A stretch of DNA of 64,000 nt, taken from contig JBBAUA010000003.1 in assembly GCA_040398465.1 (NCBI GenBank), positions 81,764-145,763 on the forward strand. The letters are read 5' to 3'. Of this stretch, positions 7,183 through 14,918 are shown piece after piece. The DNA is from UBA7672 sp040398465. GTDB taxonomy: Bacteria > Pseudomonadota > Alphaproteobacteria > Caulobacterales > Hyphomonadaceae. The first letter of the stretch is position 1; every line of letters starts with the position of its first letter. A program made the position numbers and the translations under genes. Under the pieces are notes generated by a model that saw only the letters and a list, made by a program, of their open reading frames with translations, searched no databases and was not told the DNA's origin.

Positions 7183-9753
7183 TCAGGCCGCGTCCTCGTC
7201 GCGATCCCCGCCGCGGCCTGTATCCCGCGACAGGATCTGCCGCTTGCCCGCATGGTCTGCGCCGGAGATGACGCCTTCGCGCTCCATCCGCTCGATCATC
7301 GAGGCCGCGCGGTTGTAGCCGATGCGCAGCACGCGCTGGACGTAGGAGGTGGTGGGTCGCTTGTCGCGCACCACAGCCGCCACAGCCTCGCGATACATGT
7401 CTTCTTCCGGATCGCCCGACGATGTGCCGAAGGCGGCGTCCGCGACGGAGGACTCTTCCTCAACCGGATCGGTGATGCCTTCCACGTATTGCGGCGTCCC
7501 CTGGTCCTTGAGCCAGTTCACAACGCGCTCGACTTCCTCGTCCTTCACGAACGGGCCGTGCACGCGGCTGATCTTGCCGCCCGACTGCATCCACAGAAGG
7601 TCGCCCATGCCGAGCAGCTGTTCGGCGCCCTGTTCACCCAGGATGGTGCGCGAGTCGATCTTGGTCGTGACCATGTAGGAGATGCGGGTCGGGAAGTTCG
7701 CCTTGATCGTGCCGGTGATGACGTCAACCGAGGGGCGCTGGGTGGCGGTGATCAGGTGGATGCCCGCCGCGCGCGCCATCTGGGCGATACGCTGCACCGC
7801 GCCTTCAATGTCCTTGCCCGCGACCAGCATCAGGTCCGCCATTTCATCGATGATCACGACAATATGCGGCATGGGCTCGGGCTTTATCGCCTCGTTCTCC
7901 CAGATCGCCTCGCCGGTCTCCTTGTTCCAGCCGGTCTGCACCTGGCGGGTGAGGTGCTCGCCCTTCGCGGCGGCTTCCTCTGCCTTCTGGTTGAAGCCGG
8001 CGAGGTTGCGCACGCCCATCTTGGACATGATCTCGTAGCGGCTTTCCATCTCGCGCACGACCCACTTCAGGGCCAGCACGGCCTTCTGCGGATCGGTGAC
8101 TACGGGCGCCAGAAGATGCGGGATGCCCTCGTAGATCGAGAGTTCGAGCATCTTCGGGTCGATCATGATGAAGCGGCACTTCTCCGGCGGCAGCTTGAAC
8201 ATGAGCGACAGGATCATCGCGTTGATGCCAACCGACTTGCCCGAGCCGGTGGTGCCGGCGATCAGCAGGTGAGGCATCTTGCCAAGGTCGCCGATCTGCG
8301 GCTGTCCCTCGATCGATTCACCCAGCGCCAGCGGCAGCGCCGCACGCGCACGCGTGAACTCGTTGGAGGAGAGCAGGTCGCGGAGATAGACGGTTTCGCG
8401 ATTCGGGTTGGGCAGTTCGATGCCGATCGCGTTGCGGCCCGGGATGACCGCGACGCGTGCAGACGTCGCCGACATGGCGCGCGCAATGTCTTCCGCCAGC
8501 GCGATGACCTTGGACGAGCGCACGCCCGCTGCGGGCTCGAGCTCGAACAGCGTCACGACCGGGCCAGGGCGGACTTCCGTGATGCGGCCCTTGATGCCGA
8601 ATTCGTTGAGCACGCCGGCAAGGCGATCCGCCATGTCCAGAAGGCGCGCCTCGTCCACTTCCGAGCGGCGCGGCGGGGGAACATCGAGCAGTTCGATGGG
8701 CGGCACAGCCGTGTTCGGATCGCGCACGCGCGTCGCCTGCTGCGTGCGGGGGGCGGACTGCTGTTGCGCGGGCTGGGCGGGCGCTGGTGACTGTGCAGGC
8801 TGCTGCGGGCGCGAGATCGTGCGCGGCTGAATGTTCGCTGCAGCCGGCGCCTCCGTCGGCACAGGGCGACCTTCGAGCACACGTGGAACGATCGGACGCT
8901 GGCGCGCCTGCGTCTCTGAATTCTCGACGGCGTTGAAGAAGCCGCGCTCGCCATCCTCGAAACCGTCTTCCTCGGTGTAGACGATCGGCTCGATCACTTC
9001 GCGCGGCTTGTGGCCCAGCAGGCGCATCACGCCCTGCACGAGGCCGCCGGCGGCGACAGGGCGCGAGGCGAGGGCGGGCACGCCAGCCATGCCAGGCTGC
9101 GGTTCCATATCGCGCTCCGGCCGCGTGGTGATCGCGCGCCAGAGCGAGGTGGCGTCGCTTGCGCCCATGCCCATCGCCATCGCGGCGAACAGGATGGTGC
9201 AGAGGCCTGCGAGGGCGGAGGCCCAGACCTGAGCTTCGGGAATCTTCAGCGCAGCGAACGGCGTCGAGATGATCACGAGCATCACTTCGCCGACGACGCC
9301 GCCAAGTCCGGCCGACATGTCCCACGATTTCGGGATCGGCCATTCGGCGAGGCAGCACGCCGCGAACAGGATGGCGGCAAGGCCCCACATCCACGCAGCC
9401 GGGTCCTGCTGGCCGATGGCGAAGGCGCGGCGCACGCCGCCGATCATCAGGCCGAAGCCGAGAAGGATTGCGGTCCAGCCAAAGCCCTGCATCAGCACGT
9501 CGCCGAACGCCGCGCCGACATGACCGAACATGTTTTCAGGGCCGGCCTCGCTCACAAGGCCCGTGGCGGCGTCGCGCACGCGGGCGACAGCCATGTTGAA
9601 GCTCGGGTCTCCGGCCGAGTAGGACGAGCAGGCCCCGCAGATGACCACGCCGGCCGAGAAGGCGGCCAGTCCCGACAGGAACCGGCTGAACGCGCTTGAG
9701 CCCCGCGCGTCGCCGCCGTGGTCCTCGGAATGCGGCGCACGCGGTTGCGGCAT
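7183..9753 (-). CDS. ftsK: DNA translocase FtsK
   Basis: The 856-residue protein has an N-terminal region with four hydrophobic helices (to about residue 200), a Pro/Gln-rich linker (about 230-340), then the FtsK alpha/beta motor. Walker A is GTTGSGKSVGIN near residue 500 and Walker B is VVIIDEMADLM near 629, followed by ITATQRPSVDVITG. The C-terminal gamma winged helix (SYVQRVLRIGYNRAASMIERMEREGVI) recognises KOPS sites. FtsK is anchored at the division septum, pumps chromosome ends and activates XerCD at dif. The linker is short compared with E. coli. It ends in the hairpin at 7131-7160. The upstream leader contains an unusual minus-strand terminator (9892-9929). Confidence 0.96.
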   Translation of the reverse strand: MPQPRAPHSEDHGGDARGSSAFSRFLSGLAAFSAGVVICGACSSYSAGDPSFNMAVARVRDAATGLVSEAGPENMFGHVGAAFGDVLMQGFGWTAILLGFGLMIGGVRRAFAIGQQDPAAWMWGLAAILFAACCLAEWPIPKSWDMSAGLGGVVGEVMLVIISTPFAALKIPEAQVWASALAGLCTILFAAMAMGMGASDATSLWRAITTRPERDMEPQPGMAGVPALASRPVAAGGLVQGVMRLLGHKPREVIEPIVYTEEDGFEDGERGFFNAVENSETQARQRPIVPRVLEGRPVPTEAPAAANIQPRTISRPQQPAQSPAPAQPAQQQSAPRTQQATRVRDPNTAVPPIELLDVPPPRRSEVDEARLLDMADRLAGVLNEFGIKGRITEVRPGPVVTLFELEPAAGVRSSKVIALAEDIARAMSATSARVAVIPGRNAIGIELPNPNRETVYLRDLLSSNEFTRARAALPLALGESIEGQPQIGDLGKMPHLLIAGTTGSGKSVGINAMILSLMFKLPPEKCRFIMIDPKMLELSIYEGIPHLLAPVVTDPQKAVLALKWVVREMESRYEIMSKMGVRNLAGFNQKAEEAAAKGEHLTRQVQTGWNKETGEAIWENEAIKPEPMPHIVVIIDEMADLMLVAGKDIEGAVQRIAQMARAAGIHLITATQRPSVDVITGTIKANFPTRISYMVTTKIDSRTILGEQGAEQLLGMGDLLWMQSGGKISRVHGPFVKDEEVERVVNWLKDQGTPQYVEGITDPVEEESSVADAAFGTSSGDPEEDMYREAVAAVVRDKRPTTSYVQRVLRIGYNRAASMIERMEREGVISGADHAGKRQILSRDTGRGGDRDEDAA

Positions 9754-9891
9754 GCCTTCGTCCTCACTGGAACAAGGTTAAATCAGCAGGCGACACTGGC
9801 GCGGCGGGGCTTAACGGGGCGCTACCAAAGCAGGGTCCCGGCCGCGCTTTGCCGGGAAAATATCGTTACATTGCTGTTGTTGTTTCGGGCA

Positions 9892-9929
9892 AAAAAGGGT
9901 CCCGGACGCACTGACGCGCATCCGGGACC
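9892..9929 (-). terminator. Orphan rho-independent terminator in the ftsK leader
   Basis: Arms GGTCCCGGA (9898-9906) and TCCGGGACC (9921-9929) are perfect 9-mers around a 14-base loop. On the minus strand the stem is followed by CCTTTTTTGC. On the plus strand no T tract follows, so direction is minus. No coding gene lies upstream on that strand before amtB's divergent start; it therefore ends a small RNA or attenuates ftsK transcription. Confidence 0.7.
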
Positions 9930-10001
9930 AAACCCCATGATGCAGCCTTGCGGCCGCTCACTAAGTTCACCGTAGCGCCATTCGCCCGCTGCGCACGCTC
10001 G

Positions 10002-10118
10002 CGCAAGATTTATGGTGCACTGCAAGAAAATCTTGCCCTTAAGGGCAGCGGGCGCCCACCATGGCGCCCAATTTTTGTGCAATCGACTGTGAGTCCCGAG
10101 GCGAGGCGTGCCGCCTGC
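10002..10118 (+). promoter_or_regulatory. Possible NtrC sites and sigma-54-like element upstream of amtB
   Basis: CGCCCAATTTTTGTGCA (10065-10081) matches the classical NtrC dyad at about 12 of 17 positions, and 10002-10019 ends in the intact half-site TGGTGCA. Downstream, GG (10105-10106) and GC (10117-10118) are spaced by the required 10 bases, but the rest of the -24 element is a poor match. Nitrogen control of amtB is well known in the class. The promoter itself is only suggestive. Confidence 0.3.
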
Positions 10119-10231
10119 TTGTCCGCGAGGCGGGCCCCACCCCCTATCGCAAACGCATCTCCCGGGGGTCGTTCGGGTCCGAGGGGTGCGTTCGTATGCG
10201 CCGGTTGCGTTGCCAACCTCAGGGGAGACAA

Positions 10232-11797
10232 ATGTTTAACAAGATCAGTCGACTGGATCGACTTTCGCTTTGGGGGGCCGGCCTGAAGGCCGGGTTGGCG
10301 GCGATGGCTGCCGCCGTCATGTTTTCAACGCTGAGCCCCGCTACGGCCCAGCAACCGACAGAAGCGCCGCCGGCGGCGGAAGCTCCGGTCGCGGCCCCGG
10401 TCGATCCGACCGCGGCAGCGCCTGAGGCAGCGGTTGTTGAAGAAGCCGTCGCTGAGGAAGCAGCGCCGATCGAGCTGACCGTCGACAAGGGCGACACCGC
10501 CTGGATGCTCGTCTCGACCGTCCTCGTCCTTCTCATGATCATCCCGGGTCTCGCCCTGTTCTATGGCGGTCTCGTCCGCTCCAAGAACATGATCTCGCTG
10601 CTCAGCCAGGTCCTGATCGTCACCGCGATCGGGATGGTCGCCTGGGTCGGCTGGGGTTATTCGATGGCCTTCACCGACGGCGGCGGCATCAACTCATTCG
10701 TCGGCGGCTTCTCGAAGATAGGCCTCGCCGGTGTCGATACGACGACGCTGGTTGAAACCTTCTCGGTCGGCGTCGCCATTCCCGAGATCGTTTTCGTCGC
10801 CTTCCAGATGACCTTCGCGTGCATCACCACCGCGCTCGTGCTCGGCGGTGTTGCTGAACGTGCGAAATTCTGGGGCGTCGTGCTCTTTGCGGTCCTCTGG
10901 CCGATCGTCGTCTACTACCCGATGGCCCACATGGTCTGGTGGTGGGGCGGCCCGATCATGGCGTCCGACCCGGCAAACGCGGAAGCACTCGTTGCCGGCG
11001 CTGGCCTGATCTGGTCCTTCGGCGCGCTCGACTTCGCCGGCGGCACGGTCGTCCACATCAACTCGGGTATCGCCGCTCTCGTCGGCGCGCTGATCCTCGG
11101 CAAACGCAAGTCCTACAAGTCCGAACCGATCCGCCCCCACAACCTGACGTTCACGCTGATCGGCACCGGCCTTCTGTGGGTCGGCTGGGTTGGCTTCAAC
11201 GCCGGTTCGAACCTCGAATCGAACGCCTATGCCGGTCTTGCGCTGATCAACACCTTCGTCGCAACGGCTGCCGGCGCTCTCTCCTGGGCGCTCGCCGAAG
11301 CCGTGATCAAGAAGAAGCCCAGCCTGCTCGGCATGGCGTCCGGCGCAGTTGCGGGTCTTGTCGCAATCACGCCAGCCGCCGGCTTCGCCGGTCCGATGGG
11401 CGCGATCGTTCTCGGTCTGATCGTCGGTCCGATCTGCCTGTTCGCCTGCTCGGGTCTCAAGAACATGCTGGGCTATGACGACTCCCTTGACGTGTTCGGC
11501 ATCCACGGCGTGGGCGGCATCGTCGGCGCCATCGGCACCGGCATCGTCGTCGCCCCGCAACTCGGCGGCGCTGGCATCGTCGACTACGCCAATGGCGGCG
11601 TCGCGATCTACTCGGACTATGTCACGCAGGTCATCGCCCAGCTGAAAGGCGTGGGCGTCACTATCGTGTGGTCCGGCGTCGGCTCGGCGATCGTCTGGTT
11701 CATCGTCAAGCTGGTCACTGGCGGCCGCGTGAACGAAGAGATCGAGGAAGAAGGCCTCGACCTCAACGAACACGGTGAATCAGCCTACCACACCTAG
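10232..11797 (+). CDS. amtB: Ammonium transporter
   Basis: From the ATG at 10232 (AGGGGAG 6-11 bases before) the protein has 521 residues. It has a cleavable signal peptide ending near ATAQQ, an Ala/Pro/Glu-rich periplasmic linker to about residue 85, then the 11-helix Amt core. Hallmarks are GLALFYGGLVRSKN, 'FQMTFACITTALVLGGVAERAKF', DFAGGTVVHINSGIAALVGA and 'DVFGIHGVGGIVGA', which include the twin pore histidines. It conducts ammonium across the inner membrane and is normally gated by PII proteins uridylylated by GlnD, encoded at 26796. The acidic linker after the signal peptide is longer than in E. coli AmtB. It is ended by a strong terminator. Confidence 0.96.
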   Translation: MFNKISRLDRLSLWGAGLKAGLAAMAAAVMFSTLSPATAQQPTEAPPAAEAPVAAPVDPTAAAPEAAVVEEAVAEEAAPIELTVDKGDTAWMLVSTVLVLLMIIPGLALFYGGLVRSKNMISLLSQVLIVTAIGMVAWVGWGYSMAFTDGGGINSFVGGFSKIGLAGVDTTTLVETFSVGVAIPEIVFVAFQMTFACITTALVLGGVAERAKFWGVVLFAVLWPIVVYYPMAHMVWWWGGPIMASDPANAEALVAGAGLIWSFGALDFAGGTVVHINSGIAALVGALILGKRKSYKSEPIRPHNLTFTLIGTGLLWVGWVGFNAGSNLESNAYAGLALINTFVATAAGALSWALAEAVIKKKPSLLGMASGAVAGLVAITPAAGFAGPMGAIVLGLIVGPICLFACSGLKNMLGYDDSLDVFGIHGVGGIVGAIGTGIVVAPQLGGAGIVDYANGGVAIYSDYVTQVIAQLKGVGVTIVWSGVGSAIVWFIVKLVTGGRVNEEIEEEGLDLNEHGESAYHT

Positions 11798-11862
11798 GAC
11801 GTACAGCTTCCCTCATGCACCGGCCGCTGTCGGCGCGGCGACCGGGGGAGGGGTGACGATCA

Positions 11863-11893
11863 GGGGCGCGGTCATTCGGCCGCGCCCCTTTTT
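11863..11893 (+). terminator. Rho-independent terminator after amtB
   Basis: Perfect 9-base G+C arms GGGGCGCGG (11863-11871) and CCGCGCCCC (11880-11888) with loop TCATTCGG are followed immediately by T5. Position fits termination of amtB before the monooxygenase gene. Confidence 0.93.
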
Positions 11894-11924
11894 CTTTGTG
11901 GGTCCCCGTGTCTATGTCTTGGAC

Positions 11925-13133
11925 ATGAACGAACCCGCCAAAGTCCACACCTGTGACATCGCCATTGCCGGCGGCGGTCCCGTCGGACTGACGCTGGCGC
12001 TGGCGCTCGCCCGGAAAGGCTTCGACGTGGTGGTGGCCGACGCAGCGCCACCGCCCGACGAAGGCAAGGCCGACACGCGGGCCTACTTCATGGCTTATGG
12101 CTGCTGGCGCATCTTCCGCGCGCTCGGGCTGGAAGATGCGTTGCTGGCAGGCGCTGAACCGATCACGCAGGTCGACGCCGCGGGCCGCGTCGGCGGCATC
12201 TCCTTCATCGCCGAAGACAGCGGCGAGCCGGTGCTGGGCTACATGGTCGAAGCGGGCGGGCTGGCCACGGCGCTGCATACAGCTGTCGCCGCAGAAAAAC
12301 ACGTGACGCTCCTGTCGCGTGCGCGGATCGAAAGCGTGACGTTCGGCGATCCCTTTGCTTTGCTGAAGCTCGCCGATGGCGAAGTCCGCGCGCCGCTGGT
12401 CGTAGGCTGCGATGGCGCGCGCTCGCTGGTTCGCCGCCAGGCCGGGCTGCGCTTCGAAGGCCACGACTATGACGCCGCCGCGGTCTCGACCACGGTGCAG
12501 CTGGCAAAGCCGCACAATGGCGTCGCGCGACAGGTCTTCCTGCCTAACGGACCGATGGCGGTGCTGCCACTGCAGGGTGATCGCGCCAATCTTATCTGGA
12601 CCGAAAAGGCGGCTGTCGCGGCGGCGCTCGTCGAACTCGACCCGCGGGGCTTCGAACTGGAACTGGCCAAGCGCGCCGGCGATTTCATCCCTGGCGCCAA
12701 GCTGGCCGGACAGCGTATCAGCTTCCCCATCGGTCTCTACATCGCCGAACGCTTCGAAGGTCCGCGTGTCGCGCTTGCTGGCGACGCCGCGCACGTCATC
12801 CACCCGCTGGCGGGGCAGGGCCTCAACCTCGGCCTCAAGGACATCGCAGCGCTGGTCGACGTGATTGAGGCCGCCTCGCGCGCCGGTCTCGACATCGGCG
12901 CAGAGGGCGCGCTCGCGCCCTACACGCGCTGGCGTCGCGGTGACGTGGTCGCAACGGCCGCCGCCATGGAAGGGTTCGCACGCACCTTCACCTCGGCCCT
13001 TCCGATCCGGCTCGCGGCAGGCGCCGCCATGGCGCTCGCCGGCGCGATCCCGCCCGCACGGAAATTGTTCGCGCGCGAGGCTGGCGGCGACCTCGGCGAA
13101 CTGCCCACCCTCATGCAGGCTGGCGCACGTTAA
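11925..13133 (+). CDS. UbiH/UbiF/VisC-family FAD-dependent monooxygenase
   Basis: The 402-residue flavoprotein has the dinucleotide-binding AGGGPVGLTLALALARKG near residues 15-32. It also has the family DG motif (VVGCDGARSLVRR) and the second FAD motif LAGDAAHVIHPLAGQGLNLGL at about 285-305. Proteins of this family hydroxylate the ring of ubiquinone intermediates. Which ring position is modified cannot be read from sequence, so no gene symbol is given. The start is the ATG at 11925; 51 bases separate it from the histidine kinase gene, so they may share a transcript. Cytoplasmic, probably membrane-associated. Confidence 0.88.
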   Translation: MNEPAKVHTCDIAIAGGGPVGLTLALALARKGFDVVVADAAPPPDEGKADTRAYFMAYGCWRIFRALGLEDALLAGAEPITQVDAAGRVGGISFIAEDSGEPVLGYMVEAGGLATALHTAVAAEKHVTLLSRARIESVTFGDPFALLKLADGEVRAPLVVGCDGARSLVRRQAGLRFEGHDYDAAAVSTTVQLAKPHNGVARQVFLPNGPMAVLPLQGDRANLIWTEKAAVAAALVELDPRGFELELAKRAGDFIPGAKLAGQRISFPIGLYIAERFEGPRVALAGDAAHVIHPLAGQGLNLGLKDIAALVDVIEAASRAGLDIGAEGALAPYTRWRRGDVVATAAAMEGFARTFTSALPIRLAAGAAMALAGAIPPARKLFAREAGGDLGELPTLMQAGAR

Positions 13134-13187
13134 TCGTCTGGTCAGCAGGGCGCCCCCAAACATCGTTGCGATGAAAGTGTCGCCGTG

Positions 13188-14918
13188 ATGAAACCTGCAG
13201 CAGTCCTTCCCGCACCCGCCAACGATACGGCGCTCCATCCGCTGACCGCTATCGCGCGCAGCTGGCCGGGCGCGGCCCTGGTTGTCGACGCTGCCGGAAA
13301 AGTCATCGCGGCGAGCCCGTTGTCCGGGTTCAAGACTGAAATGCAGGCGCCCTTCACGCTTCCCTCCGCCGACATCGCCTCGCAGATTGTCGACAAGGCA
13401 GGCCGCAACTGGCGCGTCTCGGCGCCGGTTGATGGTCGTCGCCTCGCCACCTCCGACACGCGCGAGGAACCTGACGCCGCCCACCGCTTCACCGCCGCCG
13501 TCAGCCACGAGATCCGCACGCCGCTCAACGGCATTCTCGGCATGGCCGCGCTGCTGGAAGAGACCGAACTCACGCCGGTGCAGCAGGACTATGCCGGCGC
13601 CATCCGCAAGTCAGGCTCGCGCCTGCTCGATCTCCTGAACAACGTGCTCGACTATTCGCGCATGGAAGCGGGCGAGATCCCGCTCGACGAAGCGCCGTTC
13701 GATACCAGCGATCTAGTCCAGGACGTCGCCGAACTCCTCGCTCCGCGCGCTCACGCCGCCGGTCTCGACATAGCGGGCGTCGTCCATCCCGATCTTCCGC
13801 CCCGCATGATCGGCGACGCAGGCCGCCTGCGTCAGATCCTTTTCAACCTCGCCGGCAATGCGATCAAGTTCACTGAAAAAGGCGCGCTGCTGATCGAAGC
13901 CCGGCCATCCACCGACGGGCACGGGCTCACTCTCGTTGTACGCGACACCGGCGCAGGCATCCCTGATCACGCCAAGGCGCATCTCTTCGAAGCCTTCAGC
14001 CAGGTCAGCGCCGCTGATGCGCGCCGCGATGGCGGCGTCGGCCTCGGCCTCGCCATCGTCGCGCGTCTGGTGGAGGCGATGAAGGGCAGTGTGAGCCTCA
14101 GTTCCGCCTTTGGTCATGGCGCGATGTTTGTGGTCGACCTGCCGATACAGGCAGCGCCAGGATCGGTGCGGCGCGCGCGGCCGCCACGATCGCTGCGCGT
14201 AGCGCTCGACCTGCCGCCCGCATCGACGCTCGCCTGCATGTCCGCACTCGGTCGAGAGGGCGGGCGCCTGGTTCACGACTGGAAGGCCGCCGACCTCGTT
14301 CTTCTGGACGCCGCGCTGCCCCCTGCGCAGATCGAAACGATTGCAAGATCGAAACGCACGCTGGTCGTTCTGCGCCCCGGCGACCGCGGCCGCATCGAGC
14401 AATTCCGCCAGATGGGGTGTGCGGGCTACCTGATCCGCCCGCTGCGCGCTGCATCGCTTCTCGAGCGGGTCGGGCTGGCGCTGGACAATGTTGCGCTTGT
14501 CGAGCTCCCGCCCGAGCGCAAGCCGGGTGAGGCCGGTTCCGTGCTGATCGCCGACGACAATGCCGTGAACGCGCTCCTTTTCCGCAGCGCCCTCACAGCC
14601 GCCGGGTTCCGCGTGCACACTGCTGGAACCGGCGCCGAGGCGCTGGAAAGAATGGGCGAAACCGACTATTCCGTGGTCTTCATGGATATCCGCATGCCGG
14701 TCATGGATGGGCTCGAGGCGACGCGGCGGATACGCAGCCTCGCGGGCCCCGCCTCGCAGACGCCCATCGTGGCGCTGACCGCTGATATCGATCCCGAGCT
14801 GGAAGAGCGCTGCCGCAGCGCGGGCGTCTCGCAGCTCGCAGCCAAGCCCATAGACCCGCCGCGCCTGCGCGAACTCGCTGAGCGCTGGGCGCGCGTCCAC
14901 ACGAAGGCCGCCCAATGA
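13188..14918 (+). CDS. Hybrid histidine kinase with pseudoreceiver and receiver (ShkA-like)
   Basis: This is a 576-residue soluble kinase: N-terminal sensor-like region (1-95), HisKA with VSHEIRTPLNG (His107), and HATPase with N box (NLAGNAIKF), DTGAGIP and GVGLGLAIV. A degenerate receiver covers about 325-430, and an intact C-terminal receiver has IADDN and phospho-Asp in FMDIRMP. The degenerate receiver lacks the acidic pair but ends GYLIRPLR. In Caulobacter ShkA, a Rec1 pseudoreceiver with a Y-x-I-x-P-x-R pattern binds cyclic di-GMP and releases autoinhibition; the matching order and motif suggest the same control here. I do not see ShkA's DDR linker. The start may equally be the GTG three bases earlier. 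Its stop overlaps the next start (ATGA). Confidence 0.85.
   Translation: MKPAAVLPAPANDTALHPLTAIARSWPGAALVVDAAGKVIAASPLSGFKTEMQAPFTLPSADIASQIVDKAGRNWRVSAPVDGRRLATSDTREEPDAAHRFTAAVSHEIRTPLNGILGMAALLEETELTPVQQDYAGAIRKSGSRLLDLLNNVLDYSRMEAGEIPLDEAPFDTSDLVQDVAELLAPRAHAAGLDIAGVVHPDLPPRMIGDAGRLRQILFNLAGNAIKFTEKGALLIEARPSTDGHGLTLVVRDTGAGIPDHAKAHLFEAFSQVSAADARRDGGVGLGLAIVARLVEAMKGSVSLSSAFGHGAMFVVDLPIQAAPGSVRRARPPRSLRVALDLPPASTLACMSALGREGGRLVHDWKAADLVLLDAALPPAQIETIARSKRTLVVLRPGDRGRIEQFRQMGCAGYLIRPLRAASLLERVGLALDNVALVELPPERKPGEAGSVLIADDNAVNALLFRSALTAAGFRVHTAGTGAEALERMGETDYSVVFMDIRMPVMDGLEATRRIRSLAGPASQTPIVALTADIDPELEERCRSAGVSQLAAKPIDPPRLRELAERWARVHTKAAQ

Larger units (their letters stand above)
9754..10231. 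other. Divergent ftsK-amtB intergenic region
   Basis: These 478 bases contain no convincing gene. Visible content includes a minus-strand hairpin with a T6 tract (9892-9929), a second perfect stem TCCCGGC/GCCGGGA near 9834-9855, two degenerate NtrC-like dyads (10002-10019 and 10065-10081), and a GG-N10-GC spacing at 10105-10118 of the sigma-54 type. No glnK gene precedes amtB, unlike the common glnK-amtB arrangement. Confidence 0.6.

Noticed and set aside
7177..8790. A 537-residue plus-strand open frame opposite ftsK
   Set aside because: Mirror of ftsK codons. The sequence is rich in His/Arg/Asp/Ala without motifs and begins in the ftsK terminator region.
9822..10082. 86-residue minus-strand open frame in the ftsK leader
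   Set aside because: It runs through the terminator hairpin and has no ribosome-binding site; better explained as an RNA region.
11763..13508. A 581-residue open frame on the minus strand opposite the monooxygenase gene
   Set aside because: It is the antisense shadow of a well-supported flavoprotein and the kinase N terminus. Its composition (Arg/His/Gly/Asp rich, no domain) is what high-GC antisense frames give.
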